The notes beneath the pieces are model-generated. The model saw only the letters and a program-made list of their open reading frames with translations. It made no database searches and was not told the origin of the DNA. From positions 124,001-188,000 of the forward strand of contig JASANH010000821.1 in the NCBI GenBank assembly GCA_030248295.1: a stretch of 64,000 nucleotides of DNA. The letters are read 5' to 3'. Positions 1-11,932 of the stretch are shown here, in pieces (the first letter of the stretch is position 1; every line of letters starts with the position of its first letter). A program made the position numbers and the translations under genes. Source of the stretch: Mesodorylaimus sp. YZB2_4. Taxonomy: Eukaryota > Nematoda > Enoplea > Dorylaimida > Dorylaimidae.

Positions 1-841
1 TTACTAGCCAAACATTGAAAACGCAAGCGACTGTGGCCCAAAAGGCTGACCAGATCTTGGCCGAAAGCTCGAATGTAAGTATGCTTCCTATGCGTATCAC
101 TGTGCAAGAACCAAACGGGACTACCATTACTTACATACCAGTAGTAAGCGACGAGGAGGTATGTATTGGATAGGATATAGCATAGGTCATTTCCTCCCTG
201 TTGTACTAGGCAATGAAATCGCTTTTACCGACCTCCTGTTGCAGCAGCCCACTAGACTCACCGGAGAGCCTCCGAGACCCGTGGCCAATGGCGTAGTCCA
301 TCCAATAGAGCGCCAGATTCCAGTAGTCCTAAGCCAGCCAGCGCCTGTGCAACAAGCCTACACAAGACCATTTTCTGGACAGCGAGAGATTCCAATCGTG
401 CTCGCACCAGCCGAGTATGTGAAAGAGCCTGTAACACGCGAGATTCCCATCGCTGTCCAGCCAACACAGCAGCAATTTCCTTCGCCTTGTTTGAAAAAAG
501 TCTCCAAATCAGCCGCTAGCGAAGAAGAGGAAGAGGAGGAGGGAGGCGAAGAAATAAGACAAAATATTTATCAAAAAACTTATGGTCACCGTTTCATACC
601 CGAAACTTCCACACTTAAAGAAGCCAGACCACCAACCATGGAAATTTCCAACTTCTCACGAATTCAACACCACACAAAGATTATAAAGAAAACAGAAGAG
701 AAGATTCATGTCATTCGCGATGACGAAGGATCCGCCGTCAAACGCGTCGAGAACGATGTCAAGGAAAGGAAACAAACAACATGCTCTGTCGAGATTCCCA
801 TGATAGGCAGTGAGAGGGTAGAGTACGAAGAGAATTTATAA
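1..841 (+). CDS. Proline-rich, acidic protein with repeated IPV/IPI motifs (3' part)
   Basis: The 5' end lies outside the window. An open frame from base 3 runs to 158, where GAG is followed by GTATGT. The best acceptor in phase is the pyrimidine-rich CTGTTGCAG ending at 244, so exons are 3-158 and 245-841 with an 86-bp phase-0 intron. The protein has short tandem motifs, RQIPVVL, REIPIVL and REIPIAV, about 30-40 residues apart, then a run of seven Glu, then a basic/charged tail rich in Lys, Glu and Arg. No globular domain is recognisable. IPV/IPI motifs with flanking Arg are what small-heat-shock-protein-binding segments of BAG3-type co-chaperones look like, but that is only a resemblance and no BAG domain is visible here. 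The phase match and exclusion of the stop at 171 support the splice model. Function unknown. Confidence 0.6.
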
Positions 842-1290
842 ACTGGGCACAGACGATTTTAGGGCTTTCAAAATGTCTGCTTGTGAAACTTGGTTTGCGA
901 AACAGTTTCTACGCCTTTCTAGAGATGTCCTAGTTTGGTCCGATGCGACGCTAATGATCAGAATATTATAGTAGCTTCTAGAAGCATTGGAATTACGGAA
1001 TTCAAATCTGGTATGCTGAACATTGAAGAAGAGTCTAGCTCTCCAATAAAAGGTCTGACCACAATGCCGTCCTCAAAGAAGCCGATTCCTTTCTGTGTCT
1101 TCCTTCAACATTTTTCTTAGGTTCAGGCCGCGTACCATAGTCTAGCAGTGTAACCAAGCCTGGCAGGCGAAGGAGGGAGGCTGCCGCCCGAAGGGGGGGG
1201 AAAAAAGGAGGAGGACCCCGGAAACCCCGGGGGCCGGGGGGGCCCCCCCCCCCGCGCGGGGGGGATAAAGAGGGTGCCGAGCAAATCATT
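842..1290. other. Non-coding stretch with an aberrant G/C homopolymer tract
   Basis: No coding feature is convincing between the TAA at 841 and about 1290. Bases 1187-1264 are almost only G and C in long runs: G(8), A(6), C(4), G(5-7), C(12), then a GCGCG core and G(7). Composition is unlike either flank, and an assembly or base-calling artefact is as likely as a genuine low-complexity tract. Confidence 0.5.
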
Positions 1291-2088
1291 TTATAGCCAT
1301 ATAGCCGCCAAGGTTAGTGTGGCTTGGACAGTAAAAACTTGCCGCGGTTTCGGAAAGGTACACCAAACATTGGCAAGCATGTACCCACACCCATCGGTCA
1401 CCACAACACTCATCCAAAGTACAACCAGACCAATCAGAACCTCAGTGCAGTCTGGCTACCAAGTGCACACAGGCTGTGCAAGTAGACACGCTCGAGTACA
1501 CAGCGCCTAAATTTTAGCAATCCAAAATCTACAAAAAATGTGATTTTGGTCGAGGTCTGCTCTCCAGTGCAGCTGCCAGAACCACACCACACAAAGAAGT
1601 TCATATCTGCTGACTTCGGTACGTAGCTTTATTTTTCTTTGGCTCGGTGGTCCAATGTTCCAGCTGTGACAGGTGGTTCATGGTAGTTTGGCAGGTCAAG
1701 TCTACAACTCCTCCGCTCAGCACCGCCGTTAAGGTTTGCAGCAACAAGCCGGAAGAACGCTTATGCCTCTGCTGATTGTCAGGGCTATGTCAAGTCCGAC
1801 GTATGGCAAGTCAGCGAGATCAGATACTGTAATTTGGATCTCCACACAAAAATCTATGCTACGAAGAGTTGCTATGAGTGCCCATATAAGGAGGGCCAAA
1901 TTTTAACTATTTTACAGGTCATAACGAAAGCAAGCACAAAGATAATATTATATTTCAAGTGCGAGTCACACTCGGGTCACAAGCATTCTTCAACTCACTG
2001 GTCAGAGCCACTGCGGTCAATATTGTTGTTCACTGAATCTTTGGGCAATAATCAACGGAAATTGTCGAATTGTCTAATATCCGAGTGA
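1290..2088 (+). other. Possible Cys-containing gene remains or exons, unidentified
   Basis: Several short frames on the + strand read like protein but do not join into one model. At about 1555-1620 a frame ends in ISADFG before GTACGT. From about 1700 a frame reads STTPPLSTAVKVCSNKPEE and, after a frame change near 1770, CQGYVKSDVWQVSEIRYCN and SCYECPYKEG up to a TTTTACAG at 1918. After that site a frame reads DNIIFQVRVTLGSQAF. Cysteine spacing and hydrophobic alternation suggest a small extracellular module. The interruptions mean either a multi-exon gene with very small introns or a decayed copy. No family was recognised. Confidence 0.25.
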
Positions 2089-3131
2089 TGTGGTTTCTAC
2101 CTACGACGAGCTGACACCACGTACTGTATACAGGAGCTGATGATGCTCCTCTAATTTTTACCCTAACTCTCTCGCCACATCAGCCGATGTTTTATATAAT
2201 TCTGAATTGCCTTCATTCACAACCGACTAACCATCACTTTTATTGACCCATTAGCCAATGCGAAATGACGCCTAGCCTTTTGCAACGCTGCGCTTTTCTA
2301 CAGACGTTGTTTCCTTGCAGTGTAAAGGGCTGGAGGCGGAAAATTTGAAATTCGTCACCTTGGATGTTATGCACTCCTTGCTTAGGGGTGATAATATTGA
2401 AAAGTTTTCCGCCAACTTTCCTGAAGTACTTATTCACAATAAACTCATTTGCTACTTCTGGAAAAAAGCCAAAGTTCCTGCTGAATAATTTTCATGATTG
2501 GCGCTAACATCCATAACTGTATTCACTGATTCCTCTTGATTGCACAACCGATCTGAATAAAGTTTTATCCGCACATCCATTGTGCCTCATACTTCACTGC
2601 AGAACACATTTGTTTTTTTTCTAAGTGTTTTTGGCTATGATGACAATTCTTCATATTCTTATGGCGATAATTCTGCAACTAACACAATTTTCTGCAGTGA
2701 AACTGAAATGACACTTGCAGCTTTCCACTTTCTTTCCAGCGCCGATTGAATCCGATTTATCAAGAATCAGGATGATTTTTTGTGATTATTTCTTGAAATA
2801 TTGCAGTTTTAACACAGGACTTTGGTTGGACCAGATCTCCTCATCTGCATTGCCTGCTAACTAGTTGCCGACTTTATGGCCTCCAGGTGCCTACGCCTGA
2901 TGGGCCAGGGGTTGAGAATGTGAGTCTACATAGTCTGAACAGTAGCACATTATAAGTTAGCAACAGCAAGAACCCAATTTTCTGCCTCACGGGATAATTT
3001 GATAAACAAAAAGTCATTGCATTTATTTCAAACTTTTTCAACCAAATCTGTCCACGCACGCCCACTCATGTGAATACGCAAACAGAACATGCCATCATTC
3101 ACGGTCAACTTTCCCAAACATCAAGTAGGGT
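2089..3131. other. Intergenic, nothing recognised
   Basis: AT-rich sequence with only short chance frames. I saw no domain, repeat pair, tRNA-like box or transposon end. Confidence 0.5.
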
Positions 3132-3886
3132 TTAACAAATGAGAAATAGTCTTATCAATCGCTTTTTGACTTGGATTAGCTCTGCCAGGGCACGTTGACC
3201 AATTATTTGCTGCACACGTAAAGCACTTTTTAGTCTTGCAGTAAACGCAGATACTGTATTAACTTGCGTAGACGCAGGACAAGAGTCACACTTGCCCCAG
3301 TTGCAATCGAACTTACACTTATCGTCATTAGGAAAAGTGTTTTTGAAAAACATCAAGCAAGCTATGGTTTCAGGGCTCAATTTTTGAAATTTCGAATGCA
3401 ACTTTTGAAGAGTAAATTCTAAGGCGCAACGCCTAATAACTTTTTCCAAGATAAAGTTAAGACGATGTTTTGACGACAGGATCAAAATGTCCAAAAGCTT
3501 TTCGTCGCCTTTACCGCATCTTTCTATTTTCGGTTTAAAAATACCTCTGCTCGACTCGGCAGGTCATCGATCTGATATTCATCAGCGAATGACAGCAGCA
3601 GATCCACATTTGAGTCGTCGATTTTTTTTATTCTTGGATGCGGAATCAAACAACGTAATAATTCTTCGATATCTTGCGCCTTTTTGTCAGGCAGCGAAAT
3701 CTCGTCTTTCGTCGACTCAGGAAACTTGCCGTACAGCATTGCTCGAAATACGGGACTGAAGGAAGCCAGCAGCTCACGCGAGACATAGAATTTTCGATTT
3801 TCGACTAATAATGCCAAACTTCGATATGAATCCGGTTCGTCGAATGGCCCAATTGAAACATCAACGTTATCGGGTTGATCGGACAT
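3132..3886 (-). CDS. BTB/BACK-type protein, broken by one frameshift
   Basis: The ATG is at 3886. Residues 1-115 form a BTB/POZ fold: a SYRSLALLVENRKFYVSREL opening, then SPVFRAMLYGKF, DKKAQDIEELLRCL, DDSNVDLLLSFADEYQIDDL and AEVFL. There is no MATH domain upstream. In the first frame a TAG follows FLNRK at 3524-3526. The next frame resumes at once with ERCGKGDEKLLDIL and continues as a BACK-like helical region with four Cys (CKFDCNWGKCDSC) to a stop at 3132. The two frames meet exactly where BTB proteins normally pass into the next helix, so a single-base deletion (or assembly indel) fits better than the only GT-AG interval available, 21 nt. Total about 250 residues. BTB proteins of this class usually dimerise and recruit Cullin-3. 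Whether this copy is functional depends on whether the indel is real. Confidence 0.75.
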
Positions 3887-6374
3887 AATGGCAAGGTAGC
3901 AAGGAAGAATAAGCTCGTAATTTTTCTAAAAAGTATTGAGCATCTCGCTAATAAAAGGCAAGAAAAAGAGACGAGGTAACTCCTGCTAGCTGTATTCATA
4001 TCTATATTTATAGTCGACTATGTATGTACTATATGTAAAACAGTTTTCTAATCATCCGATACAACTGATGAGTGCAAAGTGTTTAGAAATGAACTATTCA
4101 TCTCTGCCCCAGGCCCTGACTTGACACTGTTTTTCTGAACACATCGGAATATGACAGTAAAAAGATAACTTTGGCGATCACCTTGAGATTTTCTTTTAAA
4201 TAGCTCTTGAATTGTAGAGGAAAAAGTTCAATAAAGAAAGCTACTGATGAGAAAGAGATTATCACAAAGGAAGAAAAAAAGAAGGGACTACTGTAGTCCT
4301 AACAACCGTCCGCCGACACCGCCTGCAATCGCCAAATTTCATGTCAGCCAAATTGACTTGAATTTTCGTTCACAGCAGCTGCGCAAGAAATTGCGCAATC
4401 TTCTGCGCACATTTTACGCATATTATCTGCATGCTTACGTCAAAATGCGGCTAATTAAAATGTTTAATTGTAAAAGGAAATGGATCATTTCGCAGTCCAG
4501 AGCCTGAAATCGTTCAGATCTTTTCAAGACTGTTGAGTGAAAATGCCAAGTCGAAAATACCAAACTCGGATATACTGAGCCAGAGCAGATGCCAGACTAC
4601 TCAAGCCTATGTCCGCCGAATAGTATAGTATATTATGTTCGAGGAATATTGGGTGCAATATACTGAATATACGGCGCTATATTCAGTACCGTTATCTGGG
4701 GGACTGTTGCGGACGTATCCTCCCTGATGCGTTAGAGTCACTATCGGAAATCTTACAAAAAATCCATATCAACTGTAATCTAATGTATCAGTAAAATGCC
4801 AAGATGTTACAAAATCGAAGTACTACATAAAAAATCTCTAAGACTGCACCTAAAAAAAGGTTTTAGCCCTAGATGATGGTACTGAATGCTATTCTCTCAA
4901 CTTTGTCATAGTTTTCAAAAGTTACTAAGCAATAATTTTTAATTTTGTGGGCCGGAGCCCGTTTTTGCCTATAGCAACCAGCTGTCAAACCTTATAAGGG
5001 GCTGTGCGGCACACACAGCAGTCCCTCTGAGTGTCTCCACCAGGAGCACCTTAAAACAAGGCGCCATCGTGAGGTGCTTTGCTTTGTGTTTGGATGTCTC
5101 GTGGCCTGGTGCTTGGACTTTGCGCCTTGATTCATTTTTAAATCCAATTTTAACTATCGCCAATGATCAAAGCCAATGAATTGGGATCGAGTAAAGTCGA
5201 AAGCGACTCTAAAAGATGAATTGAAGCTCGCCATGAAATGTTTGGATGTTGTAAAAAAAGTTGTGAAAGTTGGTATTCTCGACTGTATCGAGTTTTGAAA
5301 ACGAATGGTGAAGATATTGGCAAGTAAAATAGGCCAAGCTGACTCAGAATTGAATGCTGAACGCAATGGTATAAGATTTACCGCGATAACTAGCCTAATA
5401 GGGTCCGTAGAAGAAAAAATGTTACAGGGTCATTCTTTATGGCGCACCCGATACAGGCTTTATTGAGCTGGGCGAGGGGGCCAGCTAATTACGGGGGCCT
5501 TGGGTGGAGGAAGAGTTTTGGAAGCGATACATTAAGCCAAGATACAGAGCCAAGAGGCGAGAAGGTTGAAACGAAGAGCCTTCGTCAGAGACAACGTTAA
5601 CTTTAAGCGAGAGCCTCTTGCAGTCATGCGTGCTCTAGCTTTAGGCAAAAAATTCCAGGTACCTACCAGGTACGGTACACCTAGCACAGCAAAAAAATCG
5701 CTCGAAGAAATGTCAATCATTACAGTTCCCGCGTAGAGCTCGCCAACGGACCAGGCCTGTCCGCCGCCCCTCATGGTTTGTTCGGGTCAGTGGAATAAAT
5801 TTTCTATGATTTTTGAATTAGTGCGCTAATTAGATGGTTAATTCTACTTTTACCAGAGGCCGTTGTCAGTATAACACGCGCCCCCCCACCTACGTTCTGC
5901 GTGGCGCCTCCTGAGTCAAGAATCCTTAGGGCGCGTAGGTGGTGCCGCGTAGGTGGTACTACTCTGCATAAAACTTTGACCTCCAGTGGTCTAAAACTGG
6001 TGAAACATTAACCCGAGAGGTTGACTACTTTCCACTTGTGCCAATCGATAGGCATATTGCAGGCTCCAGGTACATGTTACATCACTCATTGTCAGTAGTT
6101 GATATGTGCTTGAGGACATAAATTTTTACTACATTTTTAAATCTCGTGGTCTCCTCAGTCCAACAACAACGCCCATGTTTGAACATTTGTTTATTGTGTT
6201 TATGTACATACATTTATGCATCAATGCGCGAAGTGAGAAAGCGAGTTCACATCATTAAAGGAAGCTTCTCTGACCCTTAAAAAAGTAGAAGAAACTTCCA
6301 CAGTGGGGCATTAAATAAACTTACAATTTCACGATTTTTAAGCCCATAATATTGGTTTACAATGCCATTATTTA
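3887..6374. other. Intergenic, nothing firmly recognised
   Basis: A TATATTTATA run at about 4002-4011 (read on the minus strand) lies upstream of the BTB gene and could be its promoter, but this is weak. An 86-codon basic frame at 4247-4507 is Lys/Arg-rich and overlaps a TGCGCA-rich stretch; I do not trust it. Bases 5878-5960 hold a GC-rich inverted motif (CCCACCTACG against CGTAGGTGG). No other feature seen. Confidence 0.4.
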
Positions 6375-7259
6375 TCACCCTGGTGCTGCATCAGCATGCC
6401 GGAATAAGTTCATCACTTGTTGACGAACGTTTTTGTTAACGCTCAAATATATGATAGGATGAATCCCATTCGTCATGATTTTCCACAGGCAAACTCCCAG
6501 AAACCACCACTTGCTTTCAGCGAAAAATGGAATGATTGTAAAAGCCAGATCCAGTGTTATATAGGAAAAGCTTATAATAGCTGATTGCGCTGCTAATTTG
6601 ATGCTGGTACGCTGTGTTCTAATTGTCTCACTGATATTAGATGGTTGCTGAAAATGTAGGGCGGAACGCACCCTCCTGACCTTACAAAATATCATACTAT
6701 AGCAGACGACCAAGCATCCGGAAGTGAGGGTACTAAAAAACCTATCAAACCAAACAAATTTCGAGTCAAAATCTACGTAACTCCAGCTGTAGCATTCTGG
6801 ACAATAATGGAGGTAACAACAAGGAGCAAACTGTGCCAAGGAACTAATAAAGCCGAGTAAGAAACAGCAACCAATCGAAATCACGATCTTGGTCTGATCC
6901 TGAACATTTGCTGAGAAGGTAGAGCGGCAGATAGCCACGTATCGATTGATAGCGATGTTCAGTAGGAACCAAAGGCTGGTGAAATAACTCATGTTGCACA
7001 AAAAACCAGACACAAGTACATCGAAGGTTTCTCCGAGAAAATAACTTTGAAAAAATGTGCACGGGACTGAATAGAATAAAAATAGCGCAAGAGTTGTCAA
7101 GTCACTCAAGCCCATAAAAATGAAGAGTAAATAAAAAGCGTTTTTGGATTTTCGCCACCATTTGCACAAGCCTATCAGTGCGATAAAGTACGTGATGAAA
7201 AAGATCAGGGACGGAATAAATAAGAGAGCGCTGGCGACAAGGTCGTCACTTGAAACCAT
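6375..7259 (-). CDS. Srx-like serpentine chemoreceptor, copy 1
   Basis: Single exon, 294 residues, ATG at 7259. Seven hydrophobic segments can be placed at about 9-31, 41-63, 85-110, 123-145, 170-192, 222-245 and 252-275. TM3 ends in NRYVAIC (residues 105-107 are NRY in place of DRY). The second extracellular loop carries CCYLHYCPECYSWSY, the Cys plus Y-x-W-x pattern seen in nematode Srx receptors, and TM7 has HPIIYLSVN in the NPxxY position. Such proteins sit in the plasma membrane, often in sensory cilia, and couple to G proteins; the ligand is unknown. The paralogue at 54424-55431 shares long blocks (for example CNMSYFTSLWFL and FLGETFD). It ends about 40 residues earlier than the paralogue, so the cytoplasmic tail is short. 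Family assignment is by pattern, not by search. Confidence 0.85.
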   Translation of the reverse strand: MVSSDDLVASALLFIPSLIFFITYFIALIGLCKWWRKSKNAFYLLFIFMGLSDLTTLALFLFYSVPCTFFQSYFLGETFDVLVSGFLCNMSYFTSLWFLLNIAINRYVAICRSTFSANVQDQTKIVISIGCCFLLGFISSLAQFAPCCYLHYCPECYSWSYVDFDSKFVWFDRFFSTLTSGCLVVCYSMIFCKVRRVRSALHFQQPSNISETIRTQRTSIKLAAQSAIISFSYITLDLAFTIIPFFAESKWWFLGVCLWKIMTNGIHPIIYLSVNKNVRQQVMNLFRHADAAPG

Positions 7260-8224
7260 TTCTTTGATATTGGTATCGTGAAAGTTATAATCCTAGGAAA
7301 TTCTCGCCAAAATATTTAGCGAAGTTTCAAAACCTTGTTTCACCGCCATATTTTTCGTTACCGCATAACCTACAGCACAAAAAGCCAGTCAAATCTGTTC
7401 ATCCGTGTCGCTGATCTTCTACACGCTTCTTGAGCCTTTGGCTGGTACATGCACAGTCCTAAGTATATCTTTTGTAGTCGCCCAATGGCACACAAGCGGC
7501 GACGAACAGGATTTAACATTTTAATACCCCCATCCGGCTTTCGTGTTTGTTCGAAATAGATAATTTTTAATCACCCGTTTTCAAAGAAATAGGCATCAAG
7601 ATTGTTTAGTGCAGCAGACCAAAAACAGGAAAAGCTTAACGGAGTGCAAACATACTGGCATTTTTATCGATATTTGGGGATCAACATTTTGATTTTTATG
7701 CGCAGAGACCACATGCCGCATAAGAACACCAGATCGGATTGAGCTGGACTTGACATGTTTTGGATTTAGATAATCCAAAAACTGCAAAAGGAAAAATCCT
7801 GAAGCCAGGTAGAGGTCGACAGCAAGCTACATTGAAAAAAGCTTTTGTATGGATTTTGATATTTAGACTGATCCAAATGCTCGTTGTTGTGTCACAGAAG
7901 ATTGTCAACATGTCAACTCCGCTTAAGTACGTCAAACAGTCGCCTTCCCTGATCAACAAGGTGGGCTGTTTTCTCTTTTCCCTTTTATAATTATCTAAAC
8001 ACTGGAGCTGCTCAATCTGATGTTGGTCGATTCATGTAATTGGTGCCCCATTTATTTAGAAGCCTAAACGGAAGGGCATCAAAGTACAAACAGAGCAAAC
8101 TGTTGCTTGTGATGCCACGGAAGCTTGAATTAAATAATTACAGATGACACTTTTCTTTCGCTTTATATTTGCAATATTTTATTCGAATAGAAAGTAAGCA
8201 AAAAATTTAGCCCTTTTTCACCGC
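7260..8224. other. Intergenic, nothing recognised
   Basis: Contains the 5' flank of the Srx-like receptor. Short overlapping frames near 7600-7990 occur on both strands and show no domain. No promoter element is clear. Confidence 0.4.
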
Positions 8225-8497
8225 CAGAGGCCGTTTTTATGAACGCTCGCTGTAATTAGGGTGAGGTGGCTAGAGACTTCAGTGTGGCGTGACACGAAAT
8301 ACAGTGAAATGAAATGGATAAAACCCACTGAGCTCACATTAATTTCTCGTTTTCAAGTCACCTTTGATTTTTCTGAGCAGTGACATTAACTTAGTCACCC
8401 TAAAAGTTTCATGAATGACAGAGTTTTGTCACCTCACTGTAAAATGGTCACCTCACCATGAAGCTCGCAAGGAGACGCTTCGTGAATACGGCCTCTG
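8225..8497. mobile_element. MITE-like element with CAGAGGCCGT ends
   Basis: 273 bp bounded by CAGAGGCCGTTTTTATGAAC on the left and its imperfect complement on the right (the right end read backwards starts CAGAGGCCGTATTCACGAA). Inner parts also pair: GGGTGAGGTG near 8260 against CACCTCACCA near 8451. No coding capacity. CAG-type ends suggest a hAT-like non-autonomous element, but no target duplication is visible at the edges (ACCGC on the left, ATGTA on the right), so the insertion is old or the boundary is off by a few bases. Confidence 0.6.
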
Positions 8498-8828
8498 ATG
8501 TACTACTCTGGCTATCACATTACGTGTTGGTCCATTTATGCAATTGCTTTTCTTCTCAAAAGCCTTTGAGTGTGTGTCATTCTAAGCAGACGCTGAAGAT
8601 GTCCCGCAGAAAAGGATTACCTTGGCTAGGCTAAATCGCCACCCGGCTTATTTATGCTTGAGACTGATAACATGAAAATCCTGTCTTAAACAACTAGCCA
8701 TTCATTTTCTCCCCTCAGCTTTCCGTCGGCTGCTGCCACATAAATTATTTAAATTCTAATTTCCTTATTTGCTTATCAGTGTCATTGACCGCTTTTATCA
8801 CCCACCCCAATCAGCTTACACAAAAAGT

Positions 8829-8836
8829 ATAAATAA
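8829..8836 (+). promoter_or_regulatory. TATA box of the LRR gene
   Basis: TATAAATA lies about 41 bp before the ATG at 8877 and would place transcription start near 8860, leaving a very short leader. An acceptor-like TGTATTCTAG stands between them (ends about 8864), so a spliced leader could alternatively be joined there. Confidence 0.35.
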
Positions 8837-8876
8837 TGCTGCATACAGTGCCCTCTGTATTCTAGGTTCAGGCAGG

Positions 8877-10421
8877 ATGTGGAAAATCAACATGATGTTT
8901 GGCTTACTTGTACTTTTAGCCCTGTACCTGGGCTCATACGCTGACAACTGTCCGTTCGACAATGGCAACAATATCGATTGTACTGGCCAGTCATCTCCAG
9001 GCGCCTTCGAACGTGTCCAATGCAAGCCAGAAAATGGTCGTCTCAACCCTTTTACTTCGACCAGTCAACACACGATAACTGACGAATTGTCCATCCTCTC
9101 CGACTCATCCAACCTCACCATCCCAGCCAACTGCTTCTCTGCTTTCACCTCCATCAATCAATTGCACTTCCTAAATACTCAACTCTCTACCGTCGCCCCC
9201 TCACGCTGGACTTGGCAGCTTTCAATGTTGTACAAATCAACAGCCTGGCCTTTTCTTGGTTTAGATCTATGATTCCAGTCCTCATTGCAGTACGTAATCT
9301 GGGTAAGAGCGGCCTAAACAATCTTCTGATCAAGAATAGCAATTCCGCCAGTTTTGAGCGCCAATCAGTTCCAAGATTTCACCAGCTTGAAGAGCTTGAC
9401 AATTGATAATACGCAGATAAGATCGCTCGATGACGCTGCTTTCACTGGACTAGAGAATCTACAACAGCTATATCTAACCCGCACATACATTTATTCCTAT
9501 CCACAAAAAGCACTCTCCAAGTTGACTAAACTCACTTTATTGGATTTCAGCGGCAACGAAATGTCCTCTTTTGGCGATAGCGCCTTCGCCTCTTTTTCTA
9601 ACCTCAAAGAACTCCGTTTGGCCCGGAGTGACGTTCAAAATGCTGTCGATTCGGGGGCATTCGACAATATCCCTCAGACCATTGATACGCTGGATTTAAG
9701 CGGAAGCAACTTACGTCAAGTACCTCGATCTGTGTTGGCCAATACTCCGCAGCTCGCTCAAATAAACCTGGCCACCAACGAGATCTCGTCGTTAAGCACA
9801 GGTGATTTCCCGGATAATAATCAGCTACTCAGCGTAGATTTAAGCGGGAATCCAATAAGCTATATCAACGCTGGGGCATTGCAGTCATTGAAATCGGTTG
9901 AACGACTGCTCTTGAAACAAAGCACTTTAAAATCGATCGATTTATCAGAACAAACTCCTAATGCTGGGGCTCGATTTTCAACGCAGCATACGATTTGATG
10001 TACTCGTGTCCAATGTGGATCAGGTAAGCTCGGCATCAGTCATGAGTAGCAGTATCAAAATGTGCTCATGGGGCAGATTGTAGTTTTCTCCCAGTACCTG
10101 GCAGCTGGCGTTATGAAGTGCTCGCAGCAAATAATCATAAGCTTACCACTTCAGGTTCCACAAAGTCTCCAAAAAATCAGCTTATCTTACACCGGCCTCA
10201 ATGGCAAGATCGATGCTAACTTTGAGGAAATTGTGGCAAGATCGAATTTCAACCTACTCGATTTGACTCGCGACACTGGCATTACTTGCGACAGCAGCCT
10301 GCAATGGATGGCTAAATACGCCCTGTGTACTCCGCAGCGTGTCAATGTGAACGGCGCCAATTGCTCGAACACCCGCGGATTAGTGCGAGATTATCTGAAA
10401 CAAATACCAGTTTCTTGTTAG
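8877..10421 (+). CDS. Secreted leucine-rich-repeat protein with several frame breaks
   Basis: The frame is open further upstream, but the ATG at 8877 gives a good signal peptide (FGLLVLLALYLGSYA). A Cys-bearing N-cap follows (CPFDNGNNIDC, then VQC and NC). LRR segments then run at about 24-residue intervals, clearest from 9354 to 9960: SLTIDNTQIRSL, QQLYLTRTYIYSY, LTLLDFSGNEMSSF, DTLDLSGSNLRQV, QINLATNEISSL, LSVDLSGNPISYI. The final exon 10155-10421 starts after CACTTCAG, reads PQSLQKISLSYTGLNG and ends in a Cys-containing C-cap. A donor CAG/GTAAGC at 10023/10024 pairs with it in phase 0. Between 9200 and 9354, and again between 9930 and 9990, the LRR pattern moves from one frame to another without a convincing intron. 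The product would be an extracellular or cuticle-associated binding protein. The exons at 9180-9350 are unresolved. Confidence 0.7.
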
Positions 10422-11932
10422 ATGTCTTATCTGCCTCTGCATGGTAGTATGATGGTCATGGCAAATTCATCATCCATGATCTGCATTGATCACAGCAAAC
10501 TCGCAATCAGTTGATTCATTGTTTATTTGATCGACAAGGATGCGCACTCTAGTCTCTGAAACACGACATGTGAATACAGGGCAATTCAAGAACATCTTGC
10601 GTTCATACACTTGAAAAAAAAATCAGCAACGACATTACTAAATTTCGCACAGATAAATACTCGTAAGTGAACTGCAAGCACGCCGAGGACCATTGCAATT
10701 TGATTATCAACGTAATATGAGGATTTCGGTGGGACAGATCGTCTAATTTTGATGCGCATAGAAACATGCACCGCATATTCTAACCATGCATACGTACCAT
10801 ACCATACCATACTCGTAGGTACGCATATACTGTGCGTCCCTTTGAAACTATCAAAACAAGAAGTGACAGACAGTGACAGACGAGCCCCGTCCGCGTGTCT
10901 CGCTACTAATAGGCGTACAATGTGTATCAAGGCCGACTGAAGAGCCATCTACTGTATAGGTGGTGCGGCTAAGCACATACCTACTTGTAACTTGTGTCAA
11001 TTGGTAAGCTGCTGCAAAGTGATCTAGGCGTCTTCGTGATGTAAATATATGATTCTAAGGATGATGCGACTCCGTTTCGGGGTACGAAGTAGACCCCGGA
11101 TCAGGTCGGGTTGAACCACGGGTTAGGTCACCCGACCCAAAAGTCCATGGAACGAAATTTAGGGTCGGGTTGACCCGAATATGTCAGCGGCAGCTGAAGT
11201 TCCTTGAGATATAAATTTCGCAAAATTCCTCCCTACATATGGTGACTTTGGTGTAAAGGTGACTGTGTAAAAATACTTCGATAAAGACACCTTATTTTAC
11301 ACACCCGAGTTTCTAACTTTTGTTATTCCCTAGTAATCCTTACAAAACAGTATTCCTTCGTATTTCCGACAACAGTGGCCGAATAATTAAAAAACCTAAG
11401 TGTGTCTAAAAGCGACTGGGGTCTTTGCTTTAGTTTTAAGACTTTAAGACCAATAATAGACTAATTGCTTACAAAGTCATATTGTGCTGGGACCGCTCCT
11501 GTCACCTTTTGCTACTGATGGAGGAATGTATTATTTTATATATTCAACTTTTTATTTTAATCGAGACATTCAAAAAAGGTATGTATTAGTGTGGCCTTCA
11601 GCAAAAAGTGCTATTCAGTCGAGAGCACACATAAAAAAAGCATAGAAGGAGGCAGAAGAAAGGATACGATACGACCAGGCCTGAGCACTCGTTCAACGCG
11701 GTTCGCCTCCAGCCCCCTCTCCGAGCGCACCAGTTATCATCGTAAAGCGGATACACAATGGGCTACAGCCGAAGCGTTGACTGCTGACTGACTGACTGAC
11801 TGACTTTACTGTACCTACCAAAAAGACTTAGCAGTCCATCTCAAGTGGCACTGAGCACAGGTTAGAATGTAAACAAGTACAATTCCAAAGTTGAAAATAA
11901 TCAACTTCTCAAAAGTGTAAGCTTAAAACAAA
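10422..11932. other. Intergenic with short simple repeats
   Basis: No gene seen. (ATACC)n lies at about 10794-10811 and (CTGA)n at about 11781-11804. An imperfect inverted repeat surrounds 11105-11180 (GGTCGGGTTGA against ACCCGACC). Nothing else recognised. Confidence 0.5.

Noticed and set aside
4247-4507. 86-codon Lys/Arg-rich frame.
   Set aside because: Composition follows local AAG/GCGCA repeats; no splice sites, domain or homologue pattern.
10794-11804. (ATACC)n and (CTGA)n repeats as regulatory elements.
   Set aside because: Short simple repeats with no gene start nearby.
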